A model generated the notes under the pieces. That model was not told the DNA's origin. It worked only from the letters and a program-made list of their open reading frames with translations, and made no database searches. From Candidatus Hydrogenedentota bacterium (lineage in GTDB: Bacteria > Hydrogenedentota > Hydrogenedentia > Hydrogenedentales > JAEUWI01), in the NCBI GenBank assembly GCA_016182605.1, contig JACPGE010000097.1, positions 1-64,000 of the forward strand: a stretch of 64,000 nucleotides of DNA, read 5' to 3'. This document shows positions 42,497-51,799 of this stretch, piece by piece. The position numbers and the translations under genes were made by a program. How positions within the stretch are numbered: the first letter of the stretch is position 1; every line of letters begins with the position of its first letter.

Positions 42497-45400
42497 TTAA
42501 CGTCCCAAGGCGCGGTTGATGACCAGTTGCACGTCGGCGCTATTCGTCGCGCCGTCCCGGTTTACATCGGTGCCGGTTGCCTTTGCCGCACGCATGATCG
42601 CCTCGACCACCATCTGAATGTCCAATGAATCCACCTTGCCATCGTTGTTTACATCCGTGATCTCCAGCGAAAGCGACGCAGGATCGACGAAGGTAAAGGC
42701 ATCTTCCAGTGTGACCGGTCCGGCGGCCACCTGCACGGTCACATCCACGGTGCCTTCATTGTGAACCGGTGTCACCACCTCCAGCACACTGTTGCCCAGA
42801 TTGCGGATACTCGCGGCACGGACGCCGCCAAACTCCACACGGATCGGAAAATCTATCCGATCTCCCGTGATGCGCACCGTGTCACCACCCTGTACCAAGC
42901 CCACACTCGGCGTCACGGTGAGTATTTGCGCGCCGCCGATCACGGTCACCGTCGGAGATACCGACACCGATCCGGCCGTGTTGAGCACGGTGACAGGCAG
43001 GACCCGGAAGTGCCACTGATCGCCCGGCGCCGTGGCATACGAAGGCACCTCGAAGATATTAATCAGCCCGCTCACCACCTGACCATTCTTGAACCAATAG
43101 AGAATGGAGGGACCCTCTTCGAAGAATCCGCTGGCATCCCCCAGGCGCGGATGTTCATAGTCGTAGGCGGCAAAGAGCGCATCATTGTCGTCTACCGTGC
43201 GATCCTGGGCCGGGTCTTCCAGTGGCGACCCCGTGGCCAGCGTAAGATTTGTGGCCTCAGGCATGCCCTCGAACTCTCCGACAAATACCTGCACGTCCTG
43301 ATACGCTCGCGCGTCGCCCAAGCGCGCCACCACCCGCACCGTAAACGCTCCCTCGTCTGCAATGCTCGTGCGCCATAGAAAACTACCCGTGCCATCGCGA
43401 TTGTCCGCAAAGGGCACCGCGCCAGGGCCGTCCCAAGTCGCGGTCAGTACCGGCGTGCCCGGCAGCCCGGCAGGCACGTTGGCTTCGATGTCGAATTGCA
43501 GTTCCCCGCCACCGATCACGCCGGCGGGAGTTACCGCGTTGAGGCTGAGCTGGGTGGGGGAAACGGGCAGTTCGCTTAAGTCAAACGTGGTTTCCACACT
43601 GAGGAGATCCTCGGCCACGTCCGCGGGATCGACCGGCACGCCCTGGCCGTCCGATATCCCGGCAATCACATTGTCGACCCCGATGCTCTCGTAGGTAATG
43701 CGGATGTGCCCGCTGTAGAACAACTCCACTTGCACGGTGTTTGTTGGTCCCGCCGCAAAGGGCCCCGATAGCGATGCCTCGGCCACGCGTTCAAAGGTTA
43801 TCGCCAAGCGATCGTCCAGAGGCCGCACCCAGAATATACCGGACGCGCTCGGCAGCAGATTGGCGAACAAGAAGGAGATACGCGGCACGCGGAAATGTGC
43901 CTCGAGTGTGGGCAAGGTCAGTGCCAGCGGTACCGGCGCAAAGGTAATGAAGCCGTTCGCATTCAATGCCAACTGGTTATAGCGCGCGCCGAAGAAGGGG
44001 AATCGGAAGGAACCGAGCCCCAGAAAGACCGTTTGGTTTTCACGGAGCGGTACTGCATAGGAGCCGTCCGCGCCAGAACCCCGTTGCACTGGAAGTGCTG
44101 TAATTCCCGTGCGTATCGTGGCCTCATAGTCCGCCAGACCGCCCCCGCCGGCGCCGCCAGCGGGCGTGCCGACCGGTGTGTACAGGATTTGCTTAAACGA
44201 CAAATCGAAGTTTGAGGAAGTGCCGCCCAGAAAGCCAAACGCCTGCGTGTGAACTATGGGGGCCTCGCCGCCGCCCGTCGCACGGGCAAACAAAATCTGC
44301 GGGAAATTTCCTTCGATGTCGGCAATCAGCGTGTAGAAATACTCCACGCCCTCCTGCACTGTGCGATCGACGAACTCTTGCGAGGTGCCCTGGAATAACA
44401 GGGTTCCTTCATTGGGCGACTGGGCAAAGGTTTGCGTCTGGCGCAGCAGTTGTACGTTCTCGAACTGATCCGAAGGGGGATTCACCCACGTGAGCGCCAC
44501 CACGGGATTGCCATTAATATCGCGAGTCGGCGTGGCGCGGAATGAACGCAAACCCAGCAAAGTGGAAGTGGGCGGCTCAATCTCCACCGCGCGGCCCGCA
44601 GCGGCGATATTCAGCCGATCCTCAAACGTCAGGCCGAGTGCGGAAGCGCCCGCGCCCAGCGCATCATACAGATCATTGTAATCCGAGGCCGGGGTCAGCA
44701 TGAGCTGCGCCTGATAGAAGAGATCCGCCACCACGCTGATGCCCATGCCTTCCACGGTCTGGCCATTGAAGATGTCTCCATCGGTCAACAAATAGCAGAG
44801 TTTGTTGCCAATGCCGCTGTTGATGTGGACGCCGCCATTGTCGAGGAAGGTGTTCGTGTTGAACAGCAATGGGCTTCCCAGCCGGTCGGGATCCCCGAAC
44901 ACGGTAGGATCGCTCATGCTCCGGAACGCATTCGTGTCGGTAGGCTGCGGCTCTTCGTCATCTTCTTCGTCTTCTGTGTCGTCCCCTTCAGGATCCCCTT
45001 CCCCTGCAATATCTTCGCCAATAAGCCACCGCACATTCGCACTGTCATTTCCGGTGCCGTTGGTCAAGTCCACGAACTCTCCCCAGATATCGGAGAAGGA
45101 CTCGTTCATGGCTCCGGAAAATCCGAAATAGATTAAATCGGATTCAAACTGGGTCACGCCATGGGTGTACTCATGGGCGATCACATCGTCAACGGCAAGC
45201 CCGGCGCCAATGCTCATGGCGAGGTCGATACTATCCCAGAAGGCATTGAAAAAAGGCAGCCGGACTGTGGCCACAATCGGCAGGCCCGCGTCATCGACGC
45301 CATCGCGGCCATGTTCCGTCTGATAGAAATCGTACGTGTCTCCGAAGAAGTCGTAAGCGCTGTCCACGTCCGCAATGCCGGTGGGGCCGCCGCCTTCCAC

Positions 45401-46243
45401 ACGGGCCGGCTCGATTGGCGCCGTGTTGTCGCCGTCCGCATCGAAGATAGTGCGATCGAGCGCGTCGTGAAGCAAGCTGAACCGCAATGCGATCTTACCC
45501 GAGTGTGCATCCACCAAAACTTCTTGCTGAACGGGACGCCCCGTCCCCGTCGCAATACGCATCCGCCACACCAGTTGCGCCGCGCCCGGCAGCCCCACGA
45601 TCTTCGGATCGAAGACCATTAGCGTCGCCGCACCGCGCACACCGAGCTGAGACACCGCCACATCGCTATAGAGCCCGGCGATGGCTTCCCGTGCGAGCGT
45701 ACTTGCGCGCACGGCCGTCAAGGCGGGATCAAGGGAAACGACTCCACCGTCCAACAGACTGGAATCGCGAAGAATGTCGCTCATCACCTGGCTCACTTGG
45801 CCCGATGCGCCCAGCGCCACCACCGCCTGGCTTGCGTAGACCGGCAGCCCACCGTAAGTTTGGGCCAATCGCACATAGGTCACGCCGTTGCGTTCCCGGG
45901 TGGACTGCGGCGAGAATGCCGTCGAGGCGCTTGTCACCCCAAAGGCGCTCTGATAGGTGGTGAAGAATGAAAGCCCCTGCGCTTCCAGGCTGCCGGATTT
46001 GGCGGTTGCACCCGGCACGTGAAAGAACGCCCCCTCGGGCGCACCCACGTAACGCACATGCCCCTCACTGGTTTGACGAACCACCGGAAGCTCCGTCGCG
46101 CCTGCGGCTTCCAGCGAACCGAACAAGGCCGAAAGCGGCTCGGTATTCGCCTGTTGCGCTCCCGCCAGCGGTGACACCGCCCCGAATACTACCAAGGCCA
46201 ATCCGGTCCATCCCTGGACCCCGACCGCAAGCAAAGACCGCAT
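42497..46243 (-). CDS. Secreted M4 (thermolysin-like) metallopeptidase with TIG-like domain and C-terminal dockerin
   Basis: A 1248-residue secreted protease. Signal peptide 1-29, then an FTP/PepSY propeptide to about residue 255. The M4 catalytic domain has HEYTH (zinc site, about residue 357) and GAMNESFSDIWGE (third zinc ligand Glu). Beta-sandwich regions and an IPT/TIG-like segment (VGLVQGGDTVRITGD) follow, and the C-terminus is a dockerin-like pair, DVNNDGKVDSLDIQMV and DVNRDGATNSADVQLV, separated by about 30 residues. The dockerin suggests attachment to a cohesin-bearing surface protein; no cohesin is visible here. AAGGAGA precedes ATG 46243. Confidence 0.92.
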   Translation of the reverse strand: MRSLLAVGVQGWTGLALVVFGAVSPLAGAQQANTEPLSALFGSLEAAGATELPVVRQTSEGHVRYVGAPEGAFFHVPGATAKSGSLEAQGLSFFTTYQSAFGVTSASTAFSPQSTRERNGVTYVRLAQTYGGLPVYASQAVVALGASGQVSQVMSDILRDSSLLDGGVVSLDPALTAVRASTLAREAIAGLYSDVAVSQLGVRGAATLMVFDPKIVGLPGAAQLVWRMRIATGTGRPVQQEVLVDAHSGKIALRFSLLHDALDRTIFDADGDNTAPIEPARVEGGGPTGIADVDSAYDFFGDTYDFYQTEHGRDGVDDAGLPIVATVRLPFFNAFWDSIDLAMSIGAGLAVDDVIAHEYTHGVTQFESDLIYFGFSGAMNESFSDIWGEFVDLTNGTGNDSANVRWLIGEDIAGEGDPEGDDTEDEEDDEEPQPTDTNAFRSMSDPTVFGDPDRLGSPLLFNTNTFLDNGGVHINSGIGNKLCYLLTDGDIFNGQTVEGMGISVVADLFYQAQLMLTPASDYNDLYDALGAGASALGLTFEDRLNIAAAGRAVEIEPPTSTLLGLRSFRATPTRDINGNPVVALTWVNPPSDQFENVQLLRQTQTFAQSPNEGTLLFQGTSQEFVDRTVQEGVEYFYTLIADIEGNFPQILFARATGGGEAPIVHTQAFGFLGGTSSNFDLSFKQILYTPVGTPAGGAGGGGLADYEATIRTGITALPVQRGSGADGSYAVPLRENQTVFLGLGSFRFPFFGARYNQLALNANGFITFAPVPLALTLPTLEAHFRVPRISFLFANLLPSASGIFWVRPLDDRLAITFERVAEASLSGPFAAGPTNTVQVELFYSGHIRITYESIGVDNVIAGISDGQGVPVDPADVAEDLLSVETTFDLSELPVSPTQLSLNAVTPAGVIGGGELQFDIEANVPAGLPGTPVLTATWDGPGAVPFADNRDGTGSFLWRTSIADEGAFTVRVVARLGDARAYQDVQVFVGEFEGMPEATNLTLATGSPLEDPAQDRTVDDNDALFAAYDYEHPRLGDASGFFEEGPSILYWFKNGQVVSGLINIFEVPSYATAPGDQWHFRVLPVTVLNTAGSVSVSPTVTVIGGAQILTVTPSVGLVQGGDTVRITGDRIDFPIRVEFGGVRAASIRNLGNSVLEVVTPVHNEGTVDVTVQVAAGPVTLEDAFTFVDPASLSLEITDVNNDGKVDSLDIQMVVEAIMRAAKATGTDVNRDGATNSADVQLVINRALGR

Positions 46244-46631
46244 TCCTTGTCTCCTTCACAGCCCCGGAGGACTCCACGCCATCAGCGTACTACCCAGACG
46301 GTGCGATGCTATCCGTAAAATCCGGCAAGGATTCCGGCAGGGCACGTCCTGCGCTCTTAGGCATTGTCAAGAATAATATTCAATGTGCATTCCGGCAAGC
46401 ACCCGCGTCAGTGGCCTGTATGGTAACAGAAAACCCACCGAATGCGCGAGACATATTCGCCCAATATGGCACTTTACCCCTTCTACACCAATAGGATAAG
46501 TCAAGTCAAGGAAAATCCTCGACGCCCCATAAGTATAAGGAGAAAACTGCGCTTTATGTCAGTGCGGGACTCTAAAGTAAGCACGGAGGCTGGATCCGCG
46601 ACCGTGCATGGATAGAAACCTATCCTACAGG

Positions 46632-46686
46632 GTTCAGGCGGCGAAAGCTACCGGCGCGCCAGCCCAAGATCCGGTCTGCCCCGGAC
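46632..46686 (+). ncRNA. Candidate structured leader RNA, copy 1
   Basis: GTTC/GGAC ends (46632-46635 and 46683-46686) and an inner helix ACCGG (46650-46654)/CCGGT (46671-46675) bracket the conserved word GAAAGCTACCG (46643-46653). The same word and arrangement recur at 60254-60330. Upstream lie two further hairpins, GCACGG/CCGTGC at about 46581-46607 and GATAG/CTATC at 46611-46624. It is about 120 nt before the small gene at 46804. The rest of the gap 46244-46803 shows no gene. The class is not recognised. Confidence 0.4.
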
Positions 46687-46803
46687 TCAAATATGCACCA
46701 ATCCCCTGAAGGGGCGGAATTAAAGTCGGGCCCTGGAATGCCGATAATCAGAATGTGGGAATCGCCAAGGACGGTGATTCTGCCCGAGCCAAGGACGGCT
46801 GCC

Positions 46804-47223
46804 ATGGAAATTACACTAAACAGACTCACCCCCAGCGCGACCCCAGCGCGAGCCCTCCCGGAACGGTCCGCCGAACTCAAAGCCCAAGCGGTTTCCCTTC
46901 CGGAACTGGCGGAATCCCTCAAACAATCGGATACCGTTGCAGTATTCGCCCAGGTAGACGACGTTTTGGACCTTTCCAAGAGTGGGCGAGAAATCCTGGG
47001 AAACTTTGAGCAGCTTAGTCCGGAAAAGCAGGCTGAGTTTCTGCAAACCATCGCATCCCTTCTACGGCAGGGGGTGGTGGGCTACGAAAAGCTGGAAGTG
47101 CGCGGAGAAGAGCGTACGGTGCATCTCGAAACACGAATTGCGGACCCGGAATTGCGGGACGCCCACAGTTACCGCGGCAGCGGCATCGAACCCACCGGCC
47201 GCCACCTGGATCTGCCGGCCTGA
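46804..47223 (+). CDS. Small cytoplasmic protein of unknown function
   Basis: A 139-residue, mostly helical protein without signal peptide or membrane segment. The N-terminal third is Ala/Pro/Leu-rich; the centre (VDDVLDLSKSGREILGNFEQLSPEKQAEFLQTI is split around residue 62) is helical; the C-terminus has a strand-like segment. Phrases such as DVLDLSKSGREIL recall small flagellar or anti-sigma-like proteins, but no family is assigned. The start ATG 46804 is preceded by AAGGACGG; a longer frame begins at 46693 inside the structured leader, so translation may be regulated by it. Confidence 0.6.
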   Translation: MEITLNRLTPSATPARALPERSAELKAQAVSLPELAESLKQSDTVAVFAQVDDVLDLSKSGREILGNFEQLSPEKQAEFLQTIASLLRQGVVGYEKLEVRGEERTVHLETRIADPELRDAHSYRGSGIEPTGRHLDLPA

Positions 47224-47250
47224 AGCTCGGCATGCGGGGAACTCTACGGG

Positions 47251-48135
47251 TCAACCGCCCTTTCCGGCCGCCTGAAAATCCTCCGTCATCTTGATCAACT
47301 CCACCATCAGATTCGCATCGTCGGTATGCTCTATCTGCCGGTAGGAATGGGCAAGATTCCCCACGATACGCGTGATGATGGAGAAAGCCGCGGCACGCTG
47401 GGCGATAATGGCCTCCGCCGCGAGCCGGGAGGGTCCCTGCATTTTCAGGAAAGCCTCCACATCGAGAAACTGGCCTTCATTGAAGCAATCGACGAGCATG
47501 AGCTTCCCGCCGATCCGGGTACAAGCGTAAAAGTGGCGTGGCCAGTTGCACCCTTCTATCTCCAGCCCCAGGCGGGACCCCACGAGCATATACAGGCAGG
47601 CCAGCGTGATCGGCAAACCCCGGCGTGACTCAATGACATGCACCAAACTGCTGTTCTTTGGATCGTAGTAGCTGATCTGATTGCCGCTGAAGCCCAGTTC
47701 CGCAAACAGGAACCGCGCAAGCCCGGGCGCATCCACGGCGCCGCCCCGCTTACGGAATTGCTCTGCCAGATCTTCCAGCAATTCCGCCGTCCTGAGCGTG
47801 TCGCCGGCGCCCTGAAACACGGATAACAACGCAAGGGCCTGCTCCAACCGGGCATGCTCGTTCTCCAGCCTGAACCAGCCCGACCAAGCCGCGCGCAACT
47901 GCATCCGGCGCCCCTCTGCTTGCAACGCAAGAACCTGCTCACGCTGTACCAGGCCTATCGGCGGCGCAAGCGCTTCGAGCAGTTCGGGCAAGGGCCCTTC
48001 CAATGTCGTCAGCGCCCGCTGCAAGGATTCCTGCACCACGGGGGATGGATCGTCCAGCAGCCGCAAAATGTGGGGTAAGTCACTCCGGTTCATGACAACA
48101 CCTGCACGGATCCCTTCATTGATGGTGAGGCCCAT
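47251..48135 (-). CDS. SirB1-family transglutaminase-like protein with tetratricopeptide-like tail
   Basis: A 294-residue protein. LLDDPSPVVQESLQRALTTL is a HEAT-like opening. The SirB1 core includes YYDPKNSSLVHVIESRRG, GLPITLACLYMLVGSRLGL and GCNWPRHFYAC, where Cys/His residues of the transglutaminase-like fold occur. The helical end (IITRIVGNLAHSYRQIE) resembles the usual TPR-like tail. Function of SirB1 proteins is not well established. Start codon at 48135 is provisional: a TACAAT box just upstream (48155-48137 region) makes ATG 48093 (MNRSDLPHIL) possible. It follows the fructosamine-kinase gene. Confidence 0.8.
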   Translation of the reverse strand: MGLTINEGIRAGVVMNRSDLPHILRLLDDPSPVVQESLQRALTTLEGPLPELLEALAPPIGLVQREQVLALQAEGRRMQLRAAWSGWFRLENEHARLEQALALLSVFQGAGDTLRTAELLEDLAEQFRKRGGAVDAPGLARFLFAELGFSGNQISYYDPKNSSLVHVIESRRGLPITLACLYMLVGSRLGLEIEGCNWPRHFYACTRIGGKLMLVDCFNEGQFLDVEAFLKMQGPSRLAAEAIIAQRAAAFSIITRIVGNLAHSYRQIEHTDDANLMVELIKMTEDFQAAGKGG

Positions 48136-48188
48136 GTTTCTATTGTACACCCGCAAACGGCTGCCGCCAAACTGGCACGGTGCACGGC

Positions 48189-49046
48189 TCAATAGTCCCA
48201 GCGCCGAAGCGTGCGATCCACCCCCTGCAAATAGTGGCTGCCAAACAAACGGGTGTGCACAAGCAGGGGATAGAGGTTGTAAATGTCCCGGCGCACCTCG
48301 AAGAAGCCGGGTGCTATGGGGCGGATCGCTCCATACGCGGCGAAGAAAGCAGGGGAGAATGTGGAGAATAACGTGATAAAAGCCAGCTCAATCTCAGGAT
48401 GTCCATAATAGATCGCAGGATCAATGAATCCAGTGATTCGCCCACCCTGTGCCAGCACATTGGTGGTCCACACGTCGCCGTGCAGCAACGAAGGGTAAGG
48501 CGGCTCCGTCAGCAACCGGTCGAGCCCGGCGGCAAACCGCTCAATTCGGCGGCACACCTCTGGACTCATCCTGCGTGCACGCAGGCACTCTTCCGCCATG
48601 TACAGCAGCCGCTCCTGGCGGAAAAACGCTATCCAGGAATCGTGCGGGGTGTTGGGCTGGTGCAATCCCCCGATCAAGGTGGGCCGCTCCAGCCCGTGCT
48701 GAGCCGCCTGCATCCCGTGCAATGCCGCCAGATGACGCGCCGCATCTTCCTCTGCCGCGGCACTGAATGCGCTCTCGCCGGGCACGTACGCCATGATGAG
48801 CAGGTCCGGGGCATGGTGCAGCACCGCGGGCACGGGCAAGGCGCTGTGCCCGGCGAGGTACGCCAGCATGTAGCCTTCCACGTCGAGCCGGGGCGATTCC
48901 CCGCCATCATGCTTCACCACCACGCTGCGGCCGTCATCCAGATCCATGCGATACACCGAAGCGACACACCCGCCACTGAGCGGGCGGCTTTGCGCCACAT
49001 GGGCGCCCATACATTCCGCAATGCGCAAGGCAAGCTCGCTGCTCAT
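48189..49046 (-). CDS. Fructosamine/ribulosamine 3-kinase family protein
   Basis: A 285-residue small-molecule kinase of the FN3K family, aminoglycoside-phosphotransferase fold. LSGGCVASVYRM begins the N-lobe, VVVKHD has the ATP-binding Lys, LLHGDVWTTNVL the catalytic Asp, and FIDPAIYYGHPEIELAF the Mg-binding region diagnostic for FN3K. It phosphorylates the 3-hydroxyl of ketosamines on glycated proteins, causing their release. The upstream LMW phosphatase gene is 3 bp away, an arrangement known from other bacteria and linked to ribulosamine metabolism. Confidence 0.9.
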   Translation of the reverse strand: MSSELALRIAECMGAHVAQSRPLSGGCVASVYRMDLDDGRSVVVKHDGGESPRLDVEGYMLAYLAGHSALPVPAVLHHAPDLLIMAYVPGESAFSAAAEEDAARHLAALHGMQAAQHGLERPTLIGGLHQPNTPHDSWIAFFRQERLLYMAEECLRARRMSPEVCRRIERFAAGLDRLLTEPPYPSLLHGDVWTTNVLAQGGRITGFIDPAIYYGHPEIELAFITLFSTFSPAFFAAYGAIRPIAPGFFEVRRDIYNLYPLLVHTRLFGSHYLQGVDRTLRRWDY

Positions 49047-49049
49047 CGT

Positions 49050-49526
49050 TCAGCCCAGATGATCCCGGCGCACTGCCGCAAGCAGGCCGTCGCAGGCATC
49101 ATCAATCATATCGAATACCCGTGCGAAGCCCTGCGGGCCACCGTAATAGGGATCGGGCACATCCCGGTGCTCCCCCTGGGGGGCGTAGTCCAACAGGCGG
49201 TGCAGCTTCCCCTGGAGGTCCTGGGGACACCGGCTCTTCAGCTCCCGGAGGTTTTCGCTATCCATGGCCAGAATAAGATCGAAGGCCTCAAAATCCGAAC
49301 TCACGACCGCGCGAGAACGCTGCCTGCCGATATCGATGCCCCGGCGCTCAGCCTCTTCCTGCGCGCGGCCATCGGGCGCCTCCCCCGCATGCCAGGCACT
49401 GGTGCCTGCCGAGTCGCTCTCTATGCGGCCGGCCAGACCCGCAGCAGCCACCTTGTGCGAAAATATCCCTTCCGCTGTGGGGGACCTGCAAATGTTCCCC
49501 AGACAGACAAACAACACTCGCAGCAT
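49050..49526 (-). CDS. Low-molecular-weight protein-tyrosine phosphatase family protein
   Basis: A 158-residue phosphatase. The P-loop VCLGNICRSPTAEG carries the nucleophilic Cys and Arg (C-x5-R) at residues 7-14, and VPDPYYGG carries the general-acid Asp. ATG 49526 has GGAGG 6 nt upstream; TTG 49532 is an unnecessary extension. Because it is coupled to a fructosamine-kinase gene, it may act on ribulosamine 5-phosphates rather than phosphotyrosine, as reported for LMW-PTP homologues in such pairs. Confidence 0.93.
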   Translation of the reverse strand: MLRVLFVCLGNICRSPTAEGIFSHKVAAAGLAGRIESDSAGTSAWHAGEAPDGRAQEEAERRGIDIGRQRSRAVVSSDFEAFDLILAMDSENLRELKSRCPQDLQGKLHRLLDYAPQGEHRDVPDPYYGGPQGFARVFDMIDDACDGLLAAVRRDHLG

Positions 49527-49705
49527 CGTCAACCTCCAAGATCAGCTACAGACCCGACTTTCCCCCGTGCCGGCCTTTTAACTACAATAGGTGCAGGCCG
49601 CGAGGGCGCATGATCGTTGCATGCCCGCGCGGGGAAATCAACCCTTGGCGCGTCTGTTTCCCATTGCGGCCCTTCGCCAAGTCACCAGATTGAGATTGTC
49701 CGTTC

Positions 49706-51073
49706 ATGCCCCATCACGTACTCATCACCGAAGACGACCGCGCACAACGCGAGATCATCCACGACATCCTTACGGCGTCGGGCTATCATGCCACGGCCTG
49801 CGCATCGGCCGAAGAAGCCCTGCGCCATCTCGAAGAAGAAACCTACGACATGCTCCTCACCGATCTGCGCATGAGCGGCATGGACGGTCTCCAATTGCTG
49901 CAACGGGCCAAAGCCCTGCGTCCAGACCTGGAAGTCGTGGTCATGACCGCCCACGCCACCGTGCGCACCGCGGTCACCGCCATGAAGGGCGGCGCCACCG
50001 ACTATCTCGAAAAACCATTCGACAAGGAGGAACTCCTTCACGTCATCAACCGTGCTATCGAGCGCAGCGAACTCAAGCGGGAGAATCAGACCCTCCGTCA
50101 GCTCGTCTCTGCCACGGTGTCGCTTGGCAACATCATCGGCGAGAGCCCGGTCATGCAACAGGTCTTTGACCGCACCCGCCGCGCCACGCGCATCAACAGC
50201 ACGGTGCTCATTCTTGGCGAATCGGGCACCGGCAAAGAACTCATCGCACGGCATATCCATTTTGAAAGCCCGAGAAAGAACAAGCCTTTCGTTGTCGTCA
50301 ATTGCGCCGCGATCCCCGACAATCTGGTCGAGAGCGAACTCTTCGGCCATGAAAAGGGCGCCTTCACCGGCGCGGATACCGCCCGCGCGGGCAAATTTGA
50401 ACACGCCGACGGCGGCACGATCTTTCTCGATGAGATCGGCGACATGCAGCTCGACGCCCAGGCGAAACTCCTGCGCGTGCTGCAAGACGGCGTCGTTGAA
50501 CGCGTGGGATCGTTCAAGCCCCGCACCGTGGATGTGCGCGTGATTGCGGCCACCAACCGCAACCTTCGCGATCTGGTGGGCGAGGGCAAATTCCGCGAGG
50601 ATCTCTACTTCCGCCTCGAAGTGCTCACCGTCCACCTGCCGGCGCTCCGTGAACGCATGCAAGACCTTCCCCTGCTCATCGCCCACTTCCGCGACAAATT
50701 GGCCAAGAAACTTGGCATCCAGGCGCCTGGCCTGGAACCCGCGGTGTTGGACGCCTTCCAGCGTTACCGCTGGCCCGGCAACGTGCGCGAACTCGAGCAT
50801 ACCTTGGAGCAGATCTTCATTCTCTCCGACGGCGCCATCATCACGCTCGCGGATCTCCCCGAAAAACTCCACTCCCCGGAACCTGTATCCGGCGATTTCA
50901 GCCTGCCCACGGGCGGCCTCGTTCTTGAAGACCTCGAGCAGGAGCTGATTCGCCAGGCGCTCGAACGCTCCGGCGGCAGCATCAAAGAAGCTGCGGAGTT
51001 ATTGGGCCTCACCTACAAGACCCTCCAATACCGGCTCAAGAAACACGAGATCGATCGGAAGAAAATGCCCTGA
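49706..51073 (+). CDS. NtrC-family sigma54-dependent response regulator
   Basis: A 455-residue enhancer-binding transcriptional activator. The receiver domain (1-120) has Asp53 in LLTDLRM as phosphorylation site. The AAA+ domain has GESGTGKE (about 171-178) and GAFTGA (about 218-223), the loop that contacts sigma54. A Fis-type HTH (SGGSIKEAAELLGLTYKTLQYRLKK, split near residue 430) ends the protein. It implies that the organism has RpoN. No cognate kinase is adjacent; the kinase at 29.6 kb is an orphan of suitable type. Its own target promoters are not recognised in the window. Confidence 0.95.
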   Translation: MPHHVLITEDDRAQREIIHDILTASGYHATACASAEEALRHLEEETYDMLLTDLRMSGMDGLQLLQRAKALRPDLEVVVMTAHATVRTAVTAMKGGATDYLEKPFDKEELLHVINRAIERSELKRENQTLRQLVSATVSLGNIIGESPVMQQVFDRTRRATRINSTVLILGESGTGKELIARHIHFESPRKNKPFVVVNCAAIPDNLVESELFGHEKGAFTGADTARAGKFEHADGGTIFLDEIGDMQLDAQAKLLRVLQDGVVERVGSFKPRTVDVRVIAATNRNLRDLVGEGKFREDLYFRLEVLTVHLPALRERMQDLPLLIAHFRDKLAKKLGIQAPGLEPAVLDAFQRYRWPGNVRELEHTLEQIFILSDGAIITLADLPEKLHSPEPVSGDFSLPTGGLVLEDLEQELIRQALERSGGSIKEAAELLGLTYKTLQYRLKKHEIDRKKMP

Positions 51074-51527
51074 GCCAAGGCAGTGGAGAAAGGGCTTGGC
51101 GACTAGCGATTGCGGCGGCCAAACCCAAGACGATCGCCACCCTCGAAAACTCTGCCTCGATTTGGGGTTGATGAAGTCCTTGCTGTCCTTGGCCCGACGC
51201 CGCAAAGCACCACCAAGCCATTTGAACCGCGTGCACCTTCATGTATGACAGGAACATGAAACTATTGTTAACCAGCGAGAGATTGGGCCGACTCCAGATT
51301 TAGTGTCGCTCCTCCATGCATTCCCGTCAGCCGTGCCGGTAAGACTATGTCTGTCTTGCCATAACACTAAGTGTTCAGAAGCGCTTGGAGCGACATCAAA
51401 CGAGGGCGAATTATCACGAGCAGTCTGGCTGGCGCAAACGCGCGGATGACTAAGGGCTTCACAGAGGTCGGGCAAGATGCCTAGCAAGAGTAGATTCTAC
51501 TACGGGGCCTTGATAGTGAATTTAATC

Positions 51528-51556
51528 TTGACGCCAGCACTAAAGACTCCTATAAT
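51528..51556 (+). promoter_or_regulatory. Strong sigma70 promoter upstream of the Ser/Thr kinase operon
   Basis: TTGACG (51528-51533) and TATAAT (51551-51556) are separated by exactly 17 bp, the best promoter match in the window. Transcription would start near 51563, leaving a 5' leader of about 237 nt before the kinase start. The gap 51074-51799 is otherwise empty: the short frames in it are not protein-like, and AACACTAAGTGTT near 51363-51375 is only an imperfect palindrome. Confidence 0.65.
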
Positions 51557-51799
51557 GCGGACGCTTTTATTTGGATTGTCAACATCTAAGTACATAGTGA
51601 GCCTGTGGCTATATCTTCCATCGCTTCCATTTCTTGGAGGGCGCAAATCGGCCCGCGCTTGAAACGTTCGGATGCGTTGGCTGTGTATTGACCCTTAAGC
51701 AGTCGTTGAGCACGTGTGGATTGCAGAATAACCAGCTTCGGTTGTTGCACGTGGGTTGAGTACTCGCCTTCGGGGCCGCAACAGGGTGGGCAAGTTGCG

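Noticed and set aside
46464-46481. TGGCAC-containing sequence resembling a sigma54 -24 element
   Set aside because: The required GC dinucleotide at -12 spacing is missing, so it is not a credible sigma54 promoter.
51477-51662. A 61-codon frame in the leader of the kinase operon
   Set aside because: It spans the strong promoter itself, lacks a ribosome-binding site and ends before the kinase; its composition is not protein-like.
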